Shown here piece by piece: positions 35,755 through 44,748 of a stretch of 64,000 nt of DNA (the first letter of the stretch is position 1; the number at the start of each line of letters is the position of its first letter). The DNA comes from Natrinema sp. CBA1119 (lineage in GTDB: Archaea > Halobacteriota > Halobacteria > Halobacteriales > Natrialbaceae), in assembly GCF_002572525.1 (NCBI RefSeq), contig NZ_PDBS01000006.1:1-64000 (forward strand). The letters run 5' to 3'. A program made the position numbers and the translations under genes. A model generated the notes under the pieces. It ran no database searches. It had not been told where the DNA came from and saw only the letters and a list, made by a program, of their open reading frames with translations.

Positions 35755-36987
35755 ATGATCGACGATCGTTCGTTCCGTCCTAAAAGCGCTCTCGATGACA
35801 GCTTCGAGCGCTATCTTCAGGACAAGGGGAAAGGCCGCGGTGGGGACGGCGGGAACTACCGACGCAACGCAGGGCGCGAACTCGAACGGTTCGCCGAGTG
35901 GGCCGACGGCGACCGCGGCGACGACTGGACCGGGATCGTTCCCGACAACGTCGACCGAGAGCCGACCTTCGAGGACCTTGACGAACGCGTCTTTCGAGAG
36001 TACGCCCGACACCTCGTCGGTGATCGAGGGCTCAAACAGAACACTGTACAAACCTATTACCGTTATCTCTCTGCGTGGTGTGGCTGGTGCGTCAATGAGG
36101 GCTACCTTGAGGCACACTATGCCCAGCGGGCAAGCGCGATGGCACCGCTCCCCGAGGATGACGGCCGCAAGCCCGGCGACCAGCAGGCCTGGACGTCCGA
36201 GCAGCGTCACGCCCTCACCCAGCACGCCGACGAGCGAGCCCGCGACGCCATTGAGGCGTACACGGCACTCCCCGATGATACTGACCCTCTCGACAGGCAA
36301 CGAGCCCGATATACGGCACTGAAAGCCGCTCGTGACCGTGCCCTCGTATTCGTCCTTGCGTACACAGCTGTCCGTGTCGGAGAACTGCTCCGGGACCCGA
36401 ACGACCCGCGCCGGCGAGGGGTCCAGTGGGAGGAGATTTCTATCGACGACGGGAGTATGGACGTCTATCGGAAGAAACAACAGTGGGATGCCGCGAGCCT
36501 ACCCGATCCCGTGATCTCTCCACTTCGGAGCTATCACCAGCTTACGGACCCACCGACGGAGCAGTGGCCGGTGTTCCCAACGTTCGACCAGCGGACGCTT
36601 GCGACGCTCGTGCAGGACGAGCTGGCTGATCGAGGGGAACGCCCAGATGCAATCGACGAGCGACGTGGCGAGTATGCTCGTGACCTGTTGCTGGCTCTCG
36701 ACGAGGACGTTCGACCGCCATCGATCACGACGGATGGCGCACGGTCGATTCTCCAGCAACTCTCGGAAGACTTCGATATCAACATTGACCATCCAAAGCA
36801 TAATTATCTCGCACCTCACGGCGGTCGACGTGGGATGGGCGAGGTTCTTGTCCGCGCGTTTGGATACACGGTTGCAGCCCGATATCTCGACAATTCAGAG
36901 GAGATGGTGCGGGAGCGGTACTCACATATTGAGGCCGGAGAACTCGGAGACGTTGCCACAGAAGCGCTCTCAGAGATTGATGGTTAG
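35755..36987 (+). CDS. Tyrosine recombinase/integrase
   Basis: The 410-aa site-specific recombinase has a SAM-like N-terminal DNA-binding domain (~15-125: REYARHLVGDRGLKQNTVQTYYRYLSAW). The catalytic domain has Arg in AYTAVRVGELL, Lys in YRKKQQWD, HGGRRG as the H-x-x-R box, then RYLDNSEEMVRERYSH with the nucleophilic Tyr. Its place in the Orc1-ParA-PIN block suggests resolution of replicon multimers or integration. Confidence 0.88.
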   Translation: MIDDRSFRPKSALDDSFERYLQDKGKGRGGDGGNYRRNAGRELERFAEWADGDRGDDWTGIVPDNVDREPTFEDLDERVFREYARHLVGDRGLKQNTVQTYYRYLSAWCGWCVNEGYLEAHYAQRASAMAPLPEDDGRKPGDQQAWTSEQRHALTQHADERARDAIEAYTALPDDTDPLDRQRARYTALKAARDRALVFVLAYTAVRVGELLRDPNDPRRRGVQWEEISIDDGSMDVYRKKQQWDAASLPDPVISPLRSYHQLTDPPTEQWPVFPTFDQRTLATLVQDELADRGERPDAIDERRGEYARDLLLALDEDVRPPSITTDGARSILQQLSEDFDINIDHPKHNYLAPHGGRRGMGEVLVRAFGYTVAARYLDNSEEMVRERYSHIEAGELGDVATEALSEIDG

Positions 36988-37158
36988 TTGAACAGGTAAC
37001 GAGTAACCGACTGGTCTCAGTTCGCTATCACTGGACCGTAAAACGGTTGGGGGACATACTGACTTCACGGGCCTTCAGATCTAGCCAGTCGCCGACGGGA
37101 TCTATCGTGAAGAGGCCGTTCGTATCGACGTTCCCAAACCGACTGACCGAGTTCTCCC
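36988..37158 (+). other. Spacer with a second short trace of recombinase-like sequence
   Basis: No intact gene is present. The plus-strand frame 'SRAFRSSQSPTGSIVKRPF' near 37060-37130 lies antisense to a stretch that resembles the start of the 56597 integrase (VADWLELKD). It may be a scrap of another recombinase gene. Confidence 0.3.
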
Positions 37159-37449
37159 TCATTGTTTCACCAGCCTTCCTTTGGTCGGAAGATATTCAAT
37201 TCGGCCCTCTTCCAGTAGATCCTCAAACTGATCGGAGAACTGCTGTTCGAGATCTTTCGTGATCAACTCGAGTAGTTCACCTTCGCTGATTCCTTTTGGT
37301 GTTGAGAGGTTCTGTACGATCACGTCCTCGAAAATACCTTGAACATCTTCGGTTGGGCCTTTCGCGCTTTTCTCCAACGAAGTCGGTCCAGGACCTTGCT
37401 GGTCATCGGTGATTCCCTCGGACGATGCAGATTGTCGTCTTCCCGATCA
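37159..37449 (-). pseudogene. DUF5805-type protein, 5'-truncated
   Basis: The frame from a point just after a stop reads SGRRQSASSEGITDDQQGPG, then GIFEDVIVQNLSTPKGISEGELLELIT and EGRIEYLPTKGRLV. This aligns with residues ~40-127 of the intact protein at 56594-56974 (AGRRQ..., IQDTIVRNLSSRDGISEDELGELIT, EYSPTNGGW). The N-terminal ribbon-helix-helix-like half is missing, and the remnant overlaps the end of the DUF7344 gene. Confidence 0.65.
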
Positions 37450-37836
37450 TGACGCATTCTCCTGTGGGTCGTAGCAGGCAGTCTGCATCCGGCGGATCTG
37501 GCAGGACAGTGGCTCCGTTGCGTCAGTGTCCGCAACACGTTTGGCCCGCTCATCGTAGTTGATCGCACCAAGATCATCCAGCGTCTCCAGATGGCCCTGA
37601 ATCAACGCGACATAGACGCGTGTGCGCTGCTGGCTGGTCACCTGGCTGGGATCGATCAGGTTCTCGATCGCTGCGATTTCGACGGCGAGATCGCCGGCTG
37701 TGACGGCCCCGTCAGAACGTGAGGCCGATAGGATAACGCGCCGTCGACGGCTGTTCGACACGGCAGTGAAGGCGTCGTCTGGATCCATCGGGATCGACGA
37801 CCAGTCCGCTTCGTCGATCTCGTCGGTTGCGCTCAC
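37447..37836 (-). CDS. DUF7344-type winged-helix protein
   Basis: The 129-aa protein has DDAFTAVSNSRRRRVILSASRSDGAVTAGDLAVEIAAIEN as an ArsR-like winged helix. RTRVYVALIQGHLETLDDLGAINYDERAKRV follows as the wing and last helix of DUF7344. It is translationally coupled (ATGA) to the upstream winged-helix gene. The same two-gene pair recurs at 58613-59285. It is a probable DNA-binding regulator; the target is unknown. Confidence 0.75.
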   Translation of the reverse strand: MSATDEIDEADWSSIPMDPDDAFTAVSNSRRRRVILSASRSDGAVTAGDLAVEIAAIENLIDPSQVTSQQRTRVYVALIQGHLETLDDLGAINYDERAKRVADTDATEPLSCQIRRMQTACYDPQENAS

Positions 37837-38135
37837 AGCTCACCACGAGCGAGGCGCTCTCCTCGTTCGGTCAGGAGTAGGATGCGGGCTCCTTCTCCGA
37901 TGGTCTGGACGAGGTTCTCTTCTTCGAGCCGGCGGGCGTGGACACGTGTTTCTTCGAGGGTCCAGCCAGTGCGATTGGCGATGTCCTTCGCGGTGGTTGT
38001 GCCGGCGTAGCTGTCTGCGAATTCAACGATTCGTCGGGTTCGTGGGTCCCGGGTGACGGTAACCGCCTCGGCCTCGATCGGGAGGCGAGAGACAGAGTTA
38101 TCACTCGGGACGCTGTTAGTCTTGTTTGCTGTCAT
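37833..38135 (-). CDS. Small winged-helix DNA-binding protein
   Basis: From ATG 38135 the 100-aa product has DPRTRRIVEFADSYAGTTTAKDIANRTGWTLEETRVHARRLEEENLV, a winged helix, and a short C-terminal strand. A longer start at 38189 would add a Cys-containing leader (RPRCDCTGNQGCR) and is less likely. It overlaps the DUF7344 gene by 4 bases. TATA-like TTATAAAGTATATT lies at ~38206-38220. Confidence 0.7.
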   Translation of the reverse strand: MTANKTNSVPSDNSVSRLPIEAEAVTVTRDPRTRRIVEFADSYAGTTTAKDIANRTGWTLEETRVHARRLEEENLVQTIGEGARILLLTERGERLARGEL

Positions 38136-38313
38136 TCGGCAGCCTTGGTTCCCGGTGCAGTCACACCGGGGACGCTTTTCATGCGTCAACCGGACTTACT
38201 GGATGGATTATAAAGTATATTTGTATAGTTAGTCAGTGGAGAGTGAGACGGACCGTTGAGAACCTGTTGCTGGCGTTCACGAGCGGCCGTTTAGGGAGAT
38301 CTTATTCTGATCC

Positions 38314-39262
38314 CATTCGTCTTTAGCTAAGACTCACACCTCGGTTGCGTAGCGGTAGCGAGCGTCTCTTGTAAGATCGGTCGTTGCTGGTGGATCTTCT
38401 GTGCATCCTCAATCAACCGCTCCAGCAACGGCGGTGGCGAGTAGCCGAGGTACTCACCGAGTTCGTGGAGGATGAGCTGGGCGTGCGACCGGAAGGTCGC
38501 CGCCCAGCGTTCTGGCGGAAACACGATCTCATCATCGGCTTGCTCGGTGACCAGACCCAACAGATCACGACTCACCAGCAGTGACAGCAACGCCGCATAC
38601 AGCAGAATCTCCACAACAGCCGGGTTGCTTGTGTCGAACTCATCCAGTTCGTACTGCGTCTTCAGTTCACGAAACAACGTCTCTACCTCCCACCGACACC
38701 GATACAGCGTTGCTAGATCAGCCGGGAGGAACTCCTCTCTCGGTAGATTCGTGATGTAGAGATGGTAGTCGTCGGCGTCCGCAACGAGGACGCCGACGAC
38801 GCGGAACCGCTTCGTGTCCAGCGACCGTGTTCCGTTGTACGGCCCACGTTTGAACTCCGCTTCGACCTCAACGTCGATGTACTTCCGCGAGAGATCATCG
38901 ACCACTTCGTGGAGCTGCTTGCCCTCCAAGGGAATGGCGCGGCCGCGCCATTCCCGTAATTCTGCCGTTATCACCGGATTCGAGTTCGCTTTCAGCCGAC
39001 TCACGAAGTAGCCGTCGTTCTCATCGATCAACGCGAAGCGGCGGTACTTGAAGTACGCCAGATCGAGTAGAACCAGCCGTCCGTCCAGCCACGAACCTGT
39101 CTTGAACAGAGTGCTGTCGTGTGTTTTCTCGTCCGTCACGTCGATCCGTTCAATCGTCTTGTCGGTGGCATTGTGGAGCAGGTGGAGCTTCGCTCCAGCC
39201 TGCTCCTCGTGACGGGCTTGGAACTCATCAGAGAGGAACTCGTGCAACCGCAACACCGTTCC
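38314..39262 (-). mobile_element. ISH8-type element truncated at the duplication junction
   Basis: Left terminal repeat CATTCGTCTTTAGCTAAG and half of the 10-bp target duplication ATTCTGATCC (38304-38313) are present. The element stops abruptly at 39262, where sequence switches to the interior of IS1595-A. The complete form is at 53895-55297. Confidence 0.9.
38327..39262 (-). pseudogene. ISH8-type (IS4 family) transposase, N-terminus removed
   Basis: Residues from about 125 onward of the intact 434-aa protein are retained, including the catalytic core and FRELKTQYELDEFD. The missing start was replaced by the duplication junction, so no native promoter or start exists. Confidence 0.9.
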
Positions 39263-40059
39263 TGGTTAATGTGGACGCCGTCGGGCGATACGTATCTCTC
39301 TTTGTGTACGACTGTTCGGTGGTCACGCTCCATTTCTCTGTAGGCTTGGAGTCCGTCGGTCCAGACCTCTCCCAGCGGCTGGGAGAGGTCTTCAACCTCC
39401 TGAATCACTGGTTCCAGATCACCGCCGAAGTCGATACCGAGCTGGCCGCGGATCACGCGAAGCGAGTCGCTGCACGCCGCGACGAGCGTCAACTGATCAC
39501 CATGGCGGCCCCGCCAGCGTGAGCGGCCAGATTGGGACGAGCCGCCGCGAGAACGGCTGTTCCGCGGCGGCTCTTAGCCTTTGTAGCCCGAGCAGACTGT
39601 GCCAGATCCGTCGACTTGCGTCGGTCCATCGATGGTCTGGTCAAGGAGGCCCCAGACGACGGGGAAGCCGCGATCCATCGCGGCTTCCACCTCCCGAATC
39701 GCCGTGTGAACGGTTTTGTAGGTCCGACCGAGCAAGGGCGCGATCTGGTTGATACTGAGCAATGTATCGGCGTAGAGCGTGAACACGAGAAGCACCTCTC
39801 CAGTGGCGAGGTGCTTCTCGTGAAACGGCGTTCCGTAGGTGTAGACCGGCTTGAAATTGCAGTCACGGCACCACACGCGGTCGAGATGCGGCCACGTTTG
39901 AACGGAGGTGTGCCCGCACCGTGGACAGGACGTATTCTCCCAGAATTCCTTGAGTCGCCGCTCGATGCCCGCATCGAGCGGCTCCGTGTCAATCTCGACG
40001 ACGCCCAGCTCGATCAGCTCTCGAAACAACGCGCCGAACGCCGGCTGAGCAGAAGATAT
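39263..40059 (-). pseudogene. IS1595-family transposase relic, second unit
   Basis: It has the same ATA start and TAA nonsense codon as 23500-24477, and additionally lacks the last ~60 codons, replaced by antisense ISH8 sequence. Confidence 0.85.
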
Positions 40060-40122
40060 ACTCTCAGATTATGGCTGGCTCAGTGTAACTACAGGGTCTT
40101 TCCGTAGCTCTACACAAGAGCG
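39263..40122 (-). mobile_element. IS1595-type copy A, second unit, truncated at the junction
   Basis: It begins inside the element at the base equivalent to 23681 and keeps the right terminal repeat (ending 40122) and the right target duplication CATCCTCT (40123-40130). The other end is missing. Confidence 0.9.
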
Positions 40123-40129
40123 CATCCTC

Positions 40130-40170
40130 TTAACCAACAAACGTATGGATTCGCGGATTGTGTTGGTTAA
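40130..40170. promoter_or_regulatory. TTAACCAACA palindrome, second unit
   Basis: Same inverted repeat as 24548-24588, now separated from the regulator gene it once preceded and so orphaned. Confidence 0.5.
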
Positions 40171-40177
40171 CACGAGA

Positions 40178-41223
40178 CGCTCTTATGTAGAACTGCGGAA
40201 AGCCCCGATAACGATACAATCAATGGTTGAATCGACGGATTCACCAGCCAAGTTGAGCGACCGAACGATGCCGAAGGTATGAGCGGCCTGTCCCAAGCCC
40301 TGCTTGGACAGGCCGCGGAACTTCCGTAGCCACGGTTGAACAAGTGAAAAGAGGCACTCAGCTTGGTTAATGTGGACGCCGTCGGGCGATACGTATCTCT
40401 CTTTGTGTACGACTGTTCGGTGGTCACGCTCCATTTCTCTGTAGGCTTGGAGTCCGTCAGTCCAGACCTCTCCCAGTGGCTGGGAGAGGTCTTCAGCCTC
40501 CTGAATGACTGGCTCAAGATCACCGCTGAAGTCGATACCGAATTTGCCGCGGATCACGCGAAGCGAGTCGCGGCACGCCGCGACGAGCGTCAGCTGATCA
40601 CCGTGGCGGCCCCGCCAGCGTGAGCGGCCAGTTTGGGACGAGCCGCCGCGAGAACGGCTGCTTCGCGGCGGCTCTTGTCCCTTGTAGCCCGAACAGACTG
40701 TGCCAGACTCGTCAACTTGCGTCGGGCCATCGATGGTCTGGTCGAGGAGGTCCCAGACGACGGGGAAGCCGCGATGGATCACGGCTTCTACCTCCCGAAT
40801 AGCTGTGTGAACGGTTTTGTAGGCCCGCCCGAGCAAAGGCGCGATCTGGTTGATACTAAGCAATGTATCGGCGTAGAACGTGAACGCAAGAAGTACCTCG
40901 CCGCAGGTGAGGTGCTTCTCGTGAAAGGGCGTTCCGTAGGTATAGACCGGCTTGAAGTTGCAGTCACGGCACCACACGCGGTCGAGATGGGGCCACGTTT
41001 GAACGGAAGTGTGCCCGCACCGTGGACAGGACGTATTCTCCCAGAATTCCTTGAGTCGCCGCTCGATGCGGGCATCGAGCGGCTCCGTGTCAATCTCGAC
41101 GACGCCCAGCTCAATCAGCTCTCGAAACATCGCGCCGAACGCCGGCTGAGCAGAAGACATATCGCCAAATTAGGGCTGGCTCAGTGTAACTACAGGGTCT
41201 TTCCGTAGCTCTACACAAGAGCG
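40178..41223 (-). mobile_element. IS1595-type copy B, second unit
   Basis: Complete 1046-bp element, identical in layout to 24596-25641, carried along by the duplication. Confidence 0.9.
40183..41160 (-). CDS. IS1595-family transposase, second unit
   Basis: Full-length 325-aa transposase with zinc ribbon and ISXO2-like DDE domain, the same protein as 24601-25578. Two intact sources of transposase therefore exist in the window. Confidence 0.9.
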   Translation of the reverse strand: MSSAQPAFGAMFRELIELGVVEIDTEPLDARIERRLKEFWENTSCPRCGHTSVQTWPHLDRVWCRDCNFKPVYTYGTPFHEKHLTCGEVLLAFTFYADTLLSINQIAPLLGRAYKTVHTAIREVEAVIHRGFPVVWDLLDQTIDGPTQVDESGTVCSGYKGQEPPRSSRSRGGSSQTGRSRWRGRHGDQLTLVAACRDSLRVIRGKFGIDFSGDLEPVIQEAEDLSQPLGEVWTDGLQAYREMERDHRTVVHKERYVSPDGVHINQAECLFSLVQPWLRKFRGLSKQGLGQAAHTFGIVRSLNLAGESVDSTIDCIVIGAFRSST

Positions 41224-41237
41224 ATACGCCGTGACCC

Positions 41238-41561
41238 ATGTCTTACTCGCCACCATCCCCACCGCAAGAAATCCCCGACGACGTCGTGGAGATGCTCAAT
41301 GAGCAATCACCAGAGGTGCTCAAGCATATCGCCCAGTACGCCGAGGAGCTTGCCGAACATCGCGAACGCGAAGCCCGACTAGCCGAACAGGACGAGGAAG
41401 AACAGATCGAGGACCGACCGGAGGATCGTCCGGACGACGTCCCCTCGAAGGCTACAATCACGATCAAGGAGATCAACGACAACCGCTACTACTACTGGCA
41501 GTGGCGGGAAGGCGAGAAGGTGCGCTCAAAGTATAAAGGACCGGTCAGTCCAGACGATTAG
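41238..41561 (+). CDS. DUF6788-type small protein, second unit
   Basis: Identical 107-aa product to 25656-25979, with the conserved NRYYYWQWREG segment; same 15-base distance from the IS end. Confidence 0.7.
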   Translation: MSYSPPSPPQEIPDDVVEMLNEQSPEVLKHIAQYAEELAEHREREARLAEQDEEEQIEDRPEDRPDDVPSKATITIKEINDNRYYYWQWREGEKVRSKYKGPVSPDD

Positions 41562-41585
41562 CTAGTCTGGTTCTCTCGTGAACAA

Positions 41586-41650
41586 CCCCCCTGATTCGAA
41601 GTGAGCTTAATCGCTTCTCAGAAGATTTGACACCCCTGATTCGGAATGAG
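41586..41650. repeat. Origin-type repeats downstream of second orc1
   Basis: Second-unit copies of the two 18-bp repeats, exact one at 41633-41650. Confidence 0.75.
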
Positions 41651-41695
41651 CTTCAGTAGAAGGGTTCTAGGTAGAACGAACCTCATGATGCTTGA

Positions 41696-43090
41696 TTAAA
41701 TCTCGTAGGTCCCGTTGTGAAGTTCTGAAAGCCGTTCATCGCTCTCTACAACTGCCTTCATTACTACATCTTTGTCCTTGATAAGCTGGTGTTCCAGATA
41801 GACACCCTGTTTGTGTCCGCCACCGACCTGGTGAGACTCAGAGATTCCCATTAGCGCGAACGTGCTGAGAATCTGGCTCACTCGATCATATGAGAGAGGA
41901 TCAGCACCGACGTCACCACAGGTCGTCTCGTATTGACTGTAGATACCAGAGGTGCGGAAGCGGCGATTATTCGAGCCAGTCAAGCGACCGAGAGTGTAGA
42001 GAACGAGTTTAGACTGTGGTGAGGTGCTCTCGATCGTCTCCTTGACTCGATTAACCTCTGCACGCTTGACTGCTTTGTCGACATGTTTTGGACTAACGAC
42101 CTCGGCATCGGCGTCGTCAGCGATGTCACCAGCAATTCGTAGGACGTCGACTGCCTTTCTCGCATCACCGTGTTCATCCGCCGACCGGTCGGCAGTCTCG
42201 GTTATGACGCCGTCTTGAACGACACCATCATGGAACGCGTCTCGTCGATATTCCAGGATCTGCTCGATCTGATCGCTTTGGTATGGTTCAAAGACGAAGT
42301 CCGTCGTCCGCATTGAACTCTGAACGCGTGCGTTGAGTTTTTGTCCGAAATCGATATCGTTGCTGATAGCAATGATTCCGATATATGCATCGGTGTGACC
42401 AGCTTCTCGAGCCCGCGAGAGTTCATGGAGGAGCCCCTCAGCGTTATCAACCATGTCGATCTCGTCAAGGATGACAATGAGCCCATCGTAGTACTCGTCG
42501 ATAATGTCGTAGGCGTAATCGTAGTACTCGGCGGAACCTAAACCGATACGAGGGATATCTATATCAGAATCAGATTTGTCGCTTAGCGCACGAGCGATTG
42601 TTCGGGCCACTCGTGTTTCGGTATTATTCTTCTTGCACTCAACGTAGACGCTTGCAGCGGGAACGTTACGTGCCGTGGCAGTATCAACGAGACGGTCGGA
42701 CACGTGACGGCTGACAAGTGATTTTCCAGTTCCGGTTTCGCCATAAATGACGACGTGGTTTGGTTGTGATTCGTGAATGAGGTGTCGGATTTCTCCAGCT
42801 ACCGATTGGATTTCCGTGTCACGACCGACGATGCGATCAGGGCCAGGAACTGTTCCAATTGAGAGTAAATCTCGATCTGCCCAGATCTGAGTTGAAGAAC
42901 CGTCTTCATCGCCCTCCCGAACGAACAACGGGTCATTTGCCGGATCGTCCGAGTCTTGTCGTTGGATTTCCTCCGAGGCCGACGAGATTTCAGAAGCAGA
43001 ACTGCCCTCCCTGTTTGTATCGAAATCATCCAGCTGCTGGTCCGTGATAGACGAATCACCTCCACCATCTGGTTCTTCATTGTCTGTCAT
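41696..43090 (-). CDS. orc1: Orc1/Cdc6 replication initiator, second unit
   Basis: Same 464-aa protein as 26114-27508, with intact Walker A and B and winged-helix domain. The replicon thus carries two identical initiator genes, each next to its own origin copy, which doubles initiator dosage and binding sites. Confidence 0.93.
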   Translation of the reverse strand: MTDNEEPDGGGDSSITDQQLDDFDTNREGSSASEISSASEEIQRQDSDDPANDPLFVREGDEDGSSTQIWADRDLLSIGTVPGPDRIVGRDTEIQSVAGEIRHLIHESQPNHVVIYGETGTGKSLVSRHVSDRLVDTATARNVPAASVYVECKKNNTETRVARTIARALSDKSDSDIDIPRIGLGSAEYYDYAYDIIDEYYDGLIVILDEIDMVDNAEGLLHELSRAREAGHTDAYIGIIAISNDIDFGQKLNARVQSSMRTTDFVFEPYQSDQIEQILEYRRDAFHDGVVQDGVITETADRSADEHGDARKAVDVLRIAGDIADDADAEVVSPKHVDKAVKRAEVNRVKETIESTSPQSKLVLYTLGRLTGSNNRRFRTSGIYSQYETTCGDVGADPLSYDRVSQILSTFALMGISESHQVGGGHKQGVYLEHQLIKDKDVVMKAVVESDERLSELHNGTYEI

Positions 43091-43127
43091 AGATTCATCC
43101 TGGGAAGGAACCTACTTAGTCGTTACT

Positions 43128-43829
43128 CCCCTCGTTCGGAATGAGATTCGTTGGATATCGGTACTAAACAGCGGAAAATCGATAGGTGCCATCACCATAC
43201 CTGATGATACCCGATTCAGAGTGAGCTATTTCCTAGAACGAGAGGATTGCCAGCAGCTCAAATGATCAGCGGGTTCAGATCAACCCCCTCGTTCGGAATG
43301 AGGTAGTACAAGTTGGTCCATCATCCAAGGATTGGCAATGCTGTAGAGACCCCCTGATTCGGAGTGAGCTACCACCGAACTAATGGACGATATTGATGCC
43401 AGCTTAATCAAGATGGATGTAGATTGGAGTTGGAAGGACACACCCCCCTGATTCGGAATGAGATCCCGTAAGACTAACCATATGGGCGCGATCTTCTAAT
43501 AACCAACTAGGCGGTCCTTAACTAGGACGAGTCATTCTCTCCAAATCGAAAGACAGCGTAGACTTTCAAGATTAACCGTCTAGTTATAACCCTAGCTTTA
43601 TTACCTAGCCAGACTAAAATTCCACTAAGTGAGATACAGCATTAGTTAGGAGTATTCGTGAATACACCTAACACTGGAAGTACAGCTCTTCTATCCCTTG
43701 AATTGAAGCAGTAAATTATACGTCGAGAGCGTATATCCGATCAATCCATTACTGAAACCTTCTCATCGGGTGGAAATTCACCTTCTAATCAGGCGGTATA
43801 TAGGGTATCATCTCATTCCGAACGAGGGG
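43128..43829. other. Replication origin, second unit
   Basis: Same forward repeats (43128, 43285, 43351 and 43446) and inverted repeat (43812-43829) around the AT-rich tract, 15,582 bases from the first origin. Confidence 0.85.
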
Positions 43830-43899
43830 GGTGTGTGGTTCCACTCGTATCTTGTTGTAACTACAGGGGTAGAATGAGGTGATCTTAGTCGTTCGTGTC

Positions 43900-44127
43900 T
43901 TAGCCAACCTTCGTCGAGTATCCGACCGATCCCATCCCAGAAATGATACTCTCGACAGCTTGGACCAGTTCCACCTCATAATACGATGAATCATACTGGT
44001 TCATATCTTCGTGAGCAAGGGCGACACGTTCTCGTGACGCCTTCTCGTCGTCGACGCCTACGAGATTTCGACGCGGGTCAACAATCCCGGAAACGACAAT
44101 CCGCAGGTTATCGGGCCGCTGGACCAC
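43900..44127 (-). CDS. Hypothetical small protein beside the origin, second unit
   Basis: Identical to 28318-28545; 75 aa, beta-rich, family not recognised. Confidence 0.45.
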   Translation of the reverse strand: MVQRPDNLRIVVSGIVDPRRNLVGVDDEKASRERVALAHEDMNQYDSSYYEVELVQAVESIISGMGSVGYSTKVG

Positions 44128-44181
44128 GAGCAGTCCGGACTCGGTGAATTCAGTTCGGGGTAGCTGTCGAGTTCCTCGTCG

Positions 44182-44565
44182 TTACTGCATTGGCGATGCA
44201 GCTGCCGAATCGACGAGTGAATACTCTCGATCTCGACTCGTGCCTTCCGCTTTGAGGAGGTTGTACTGAGCCATCTTGGAGAGGTACGTCCGGACGGTCC
44301 GTTTCGTTCGAGGGTCATCGACGTCCTCGGAATAGCGCTCGTGGATCTCGCTCGGCCCGACCGGGCCGTGCTCGCGCACGATGTCGTAGACGACGCGCTG
44401 GTGCGGAGTGAGTGAGTCGAGGCTTTTCTGCTTAATCTGGGCGCGGGCATCCTCGGCGGCGTCCAGGAGGATGTCGTCGGTGATGCGCTCGTGGTTTTCG
44501 CGATCGGCCTTGCTGGCGGCCGTTCGAAGGATGCCGATAGCGAGGCCCTCGGCAACGGACGGTTC
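44182..44565 (-). pseudogene. Orc1/Cdc6 C-terminal fragment, second unit
   Basis: Same sensor-2 and winged-helix relic as 28600-28983. Confidence 0.75.
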
Positions 44566-44571
44566 CACACG

Positions 44572-44748
44572 ACGCTTCTGTCGGCCAGCGGAGCGAACTG
44601 CCGATACTGTGACTATCGTCGGGCGTGCGATGTCCGCCATCACCGCAAGCGGGAGTTCGTCGACGAGGTTCACAAGGACGACGCAGCGTACGTTCCGCTC
44701 CGTGTTCGCGACGACGAGGACATCGAGGCGGTGATGAGCGATGACTGA
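44572..44748 (+). pseudogene. AddB C-terminal fragment, second unit
   Basis: Same Cys-rich ending (GANCRYCDYRRACDV) overlapping the helicase ATG by 8 bases. Confidence 0.7.
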
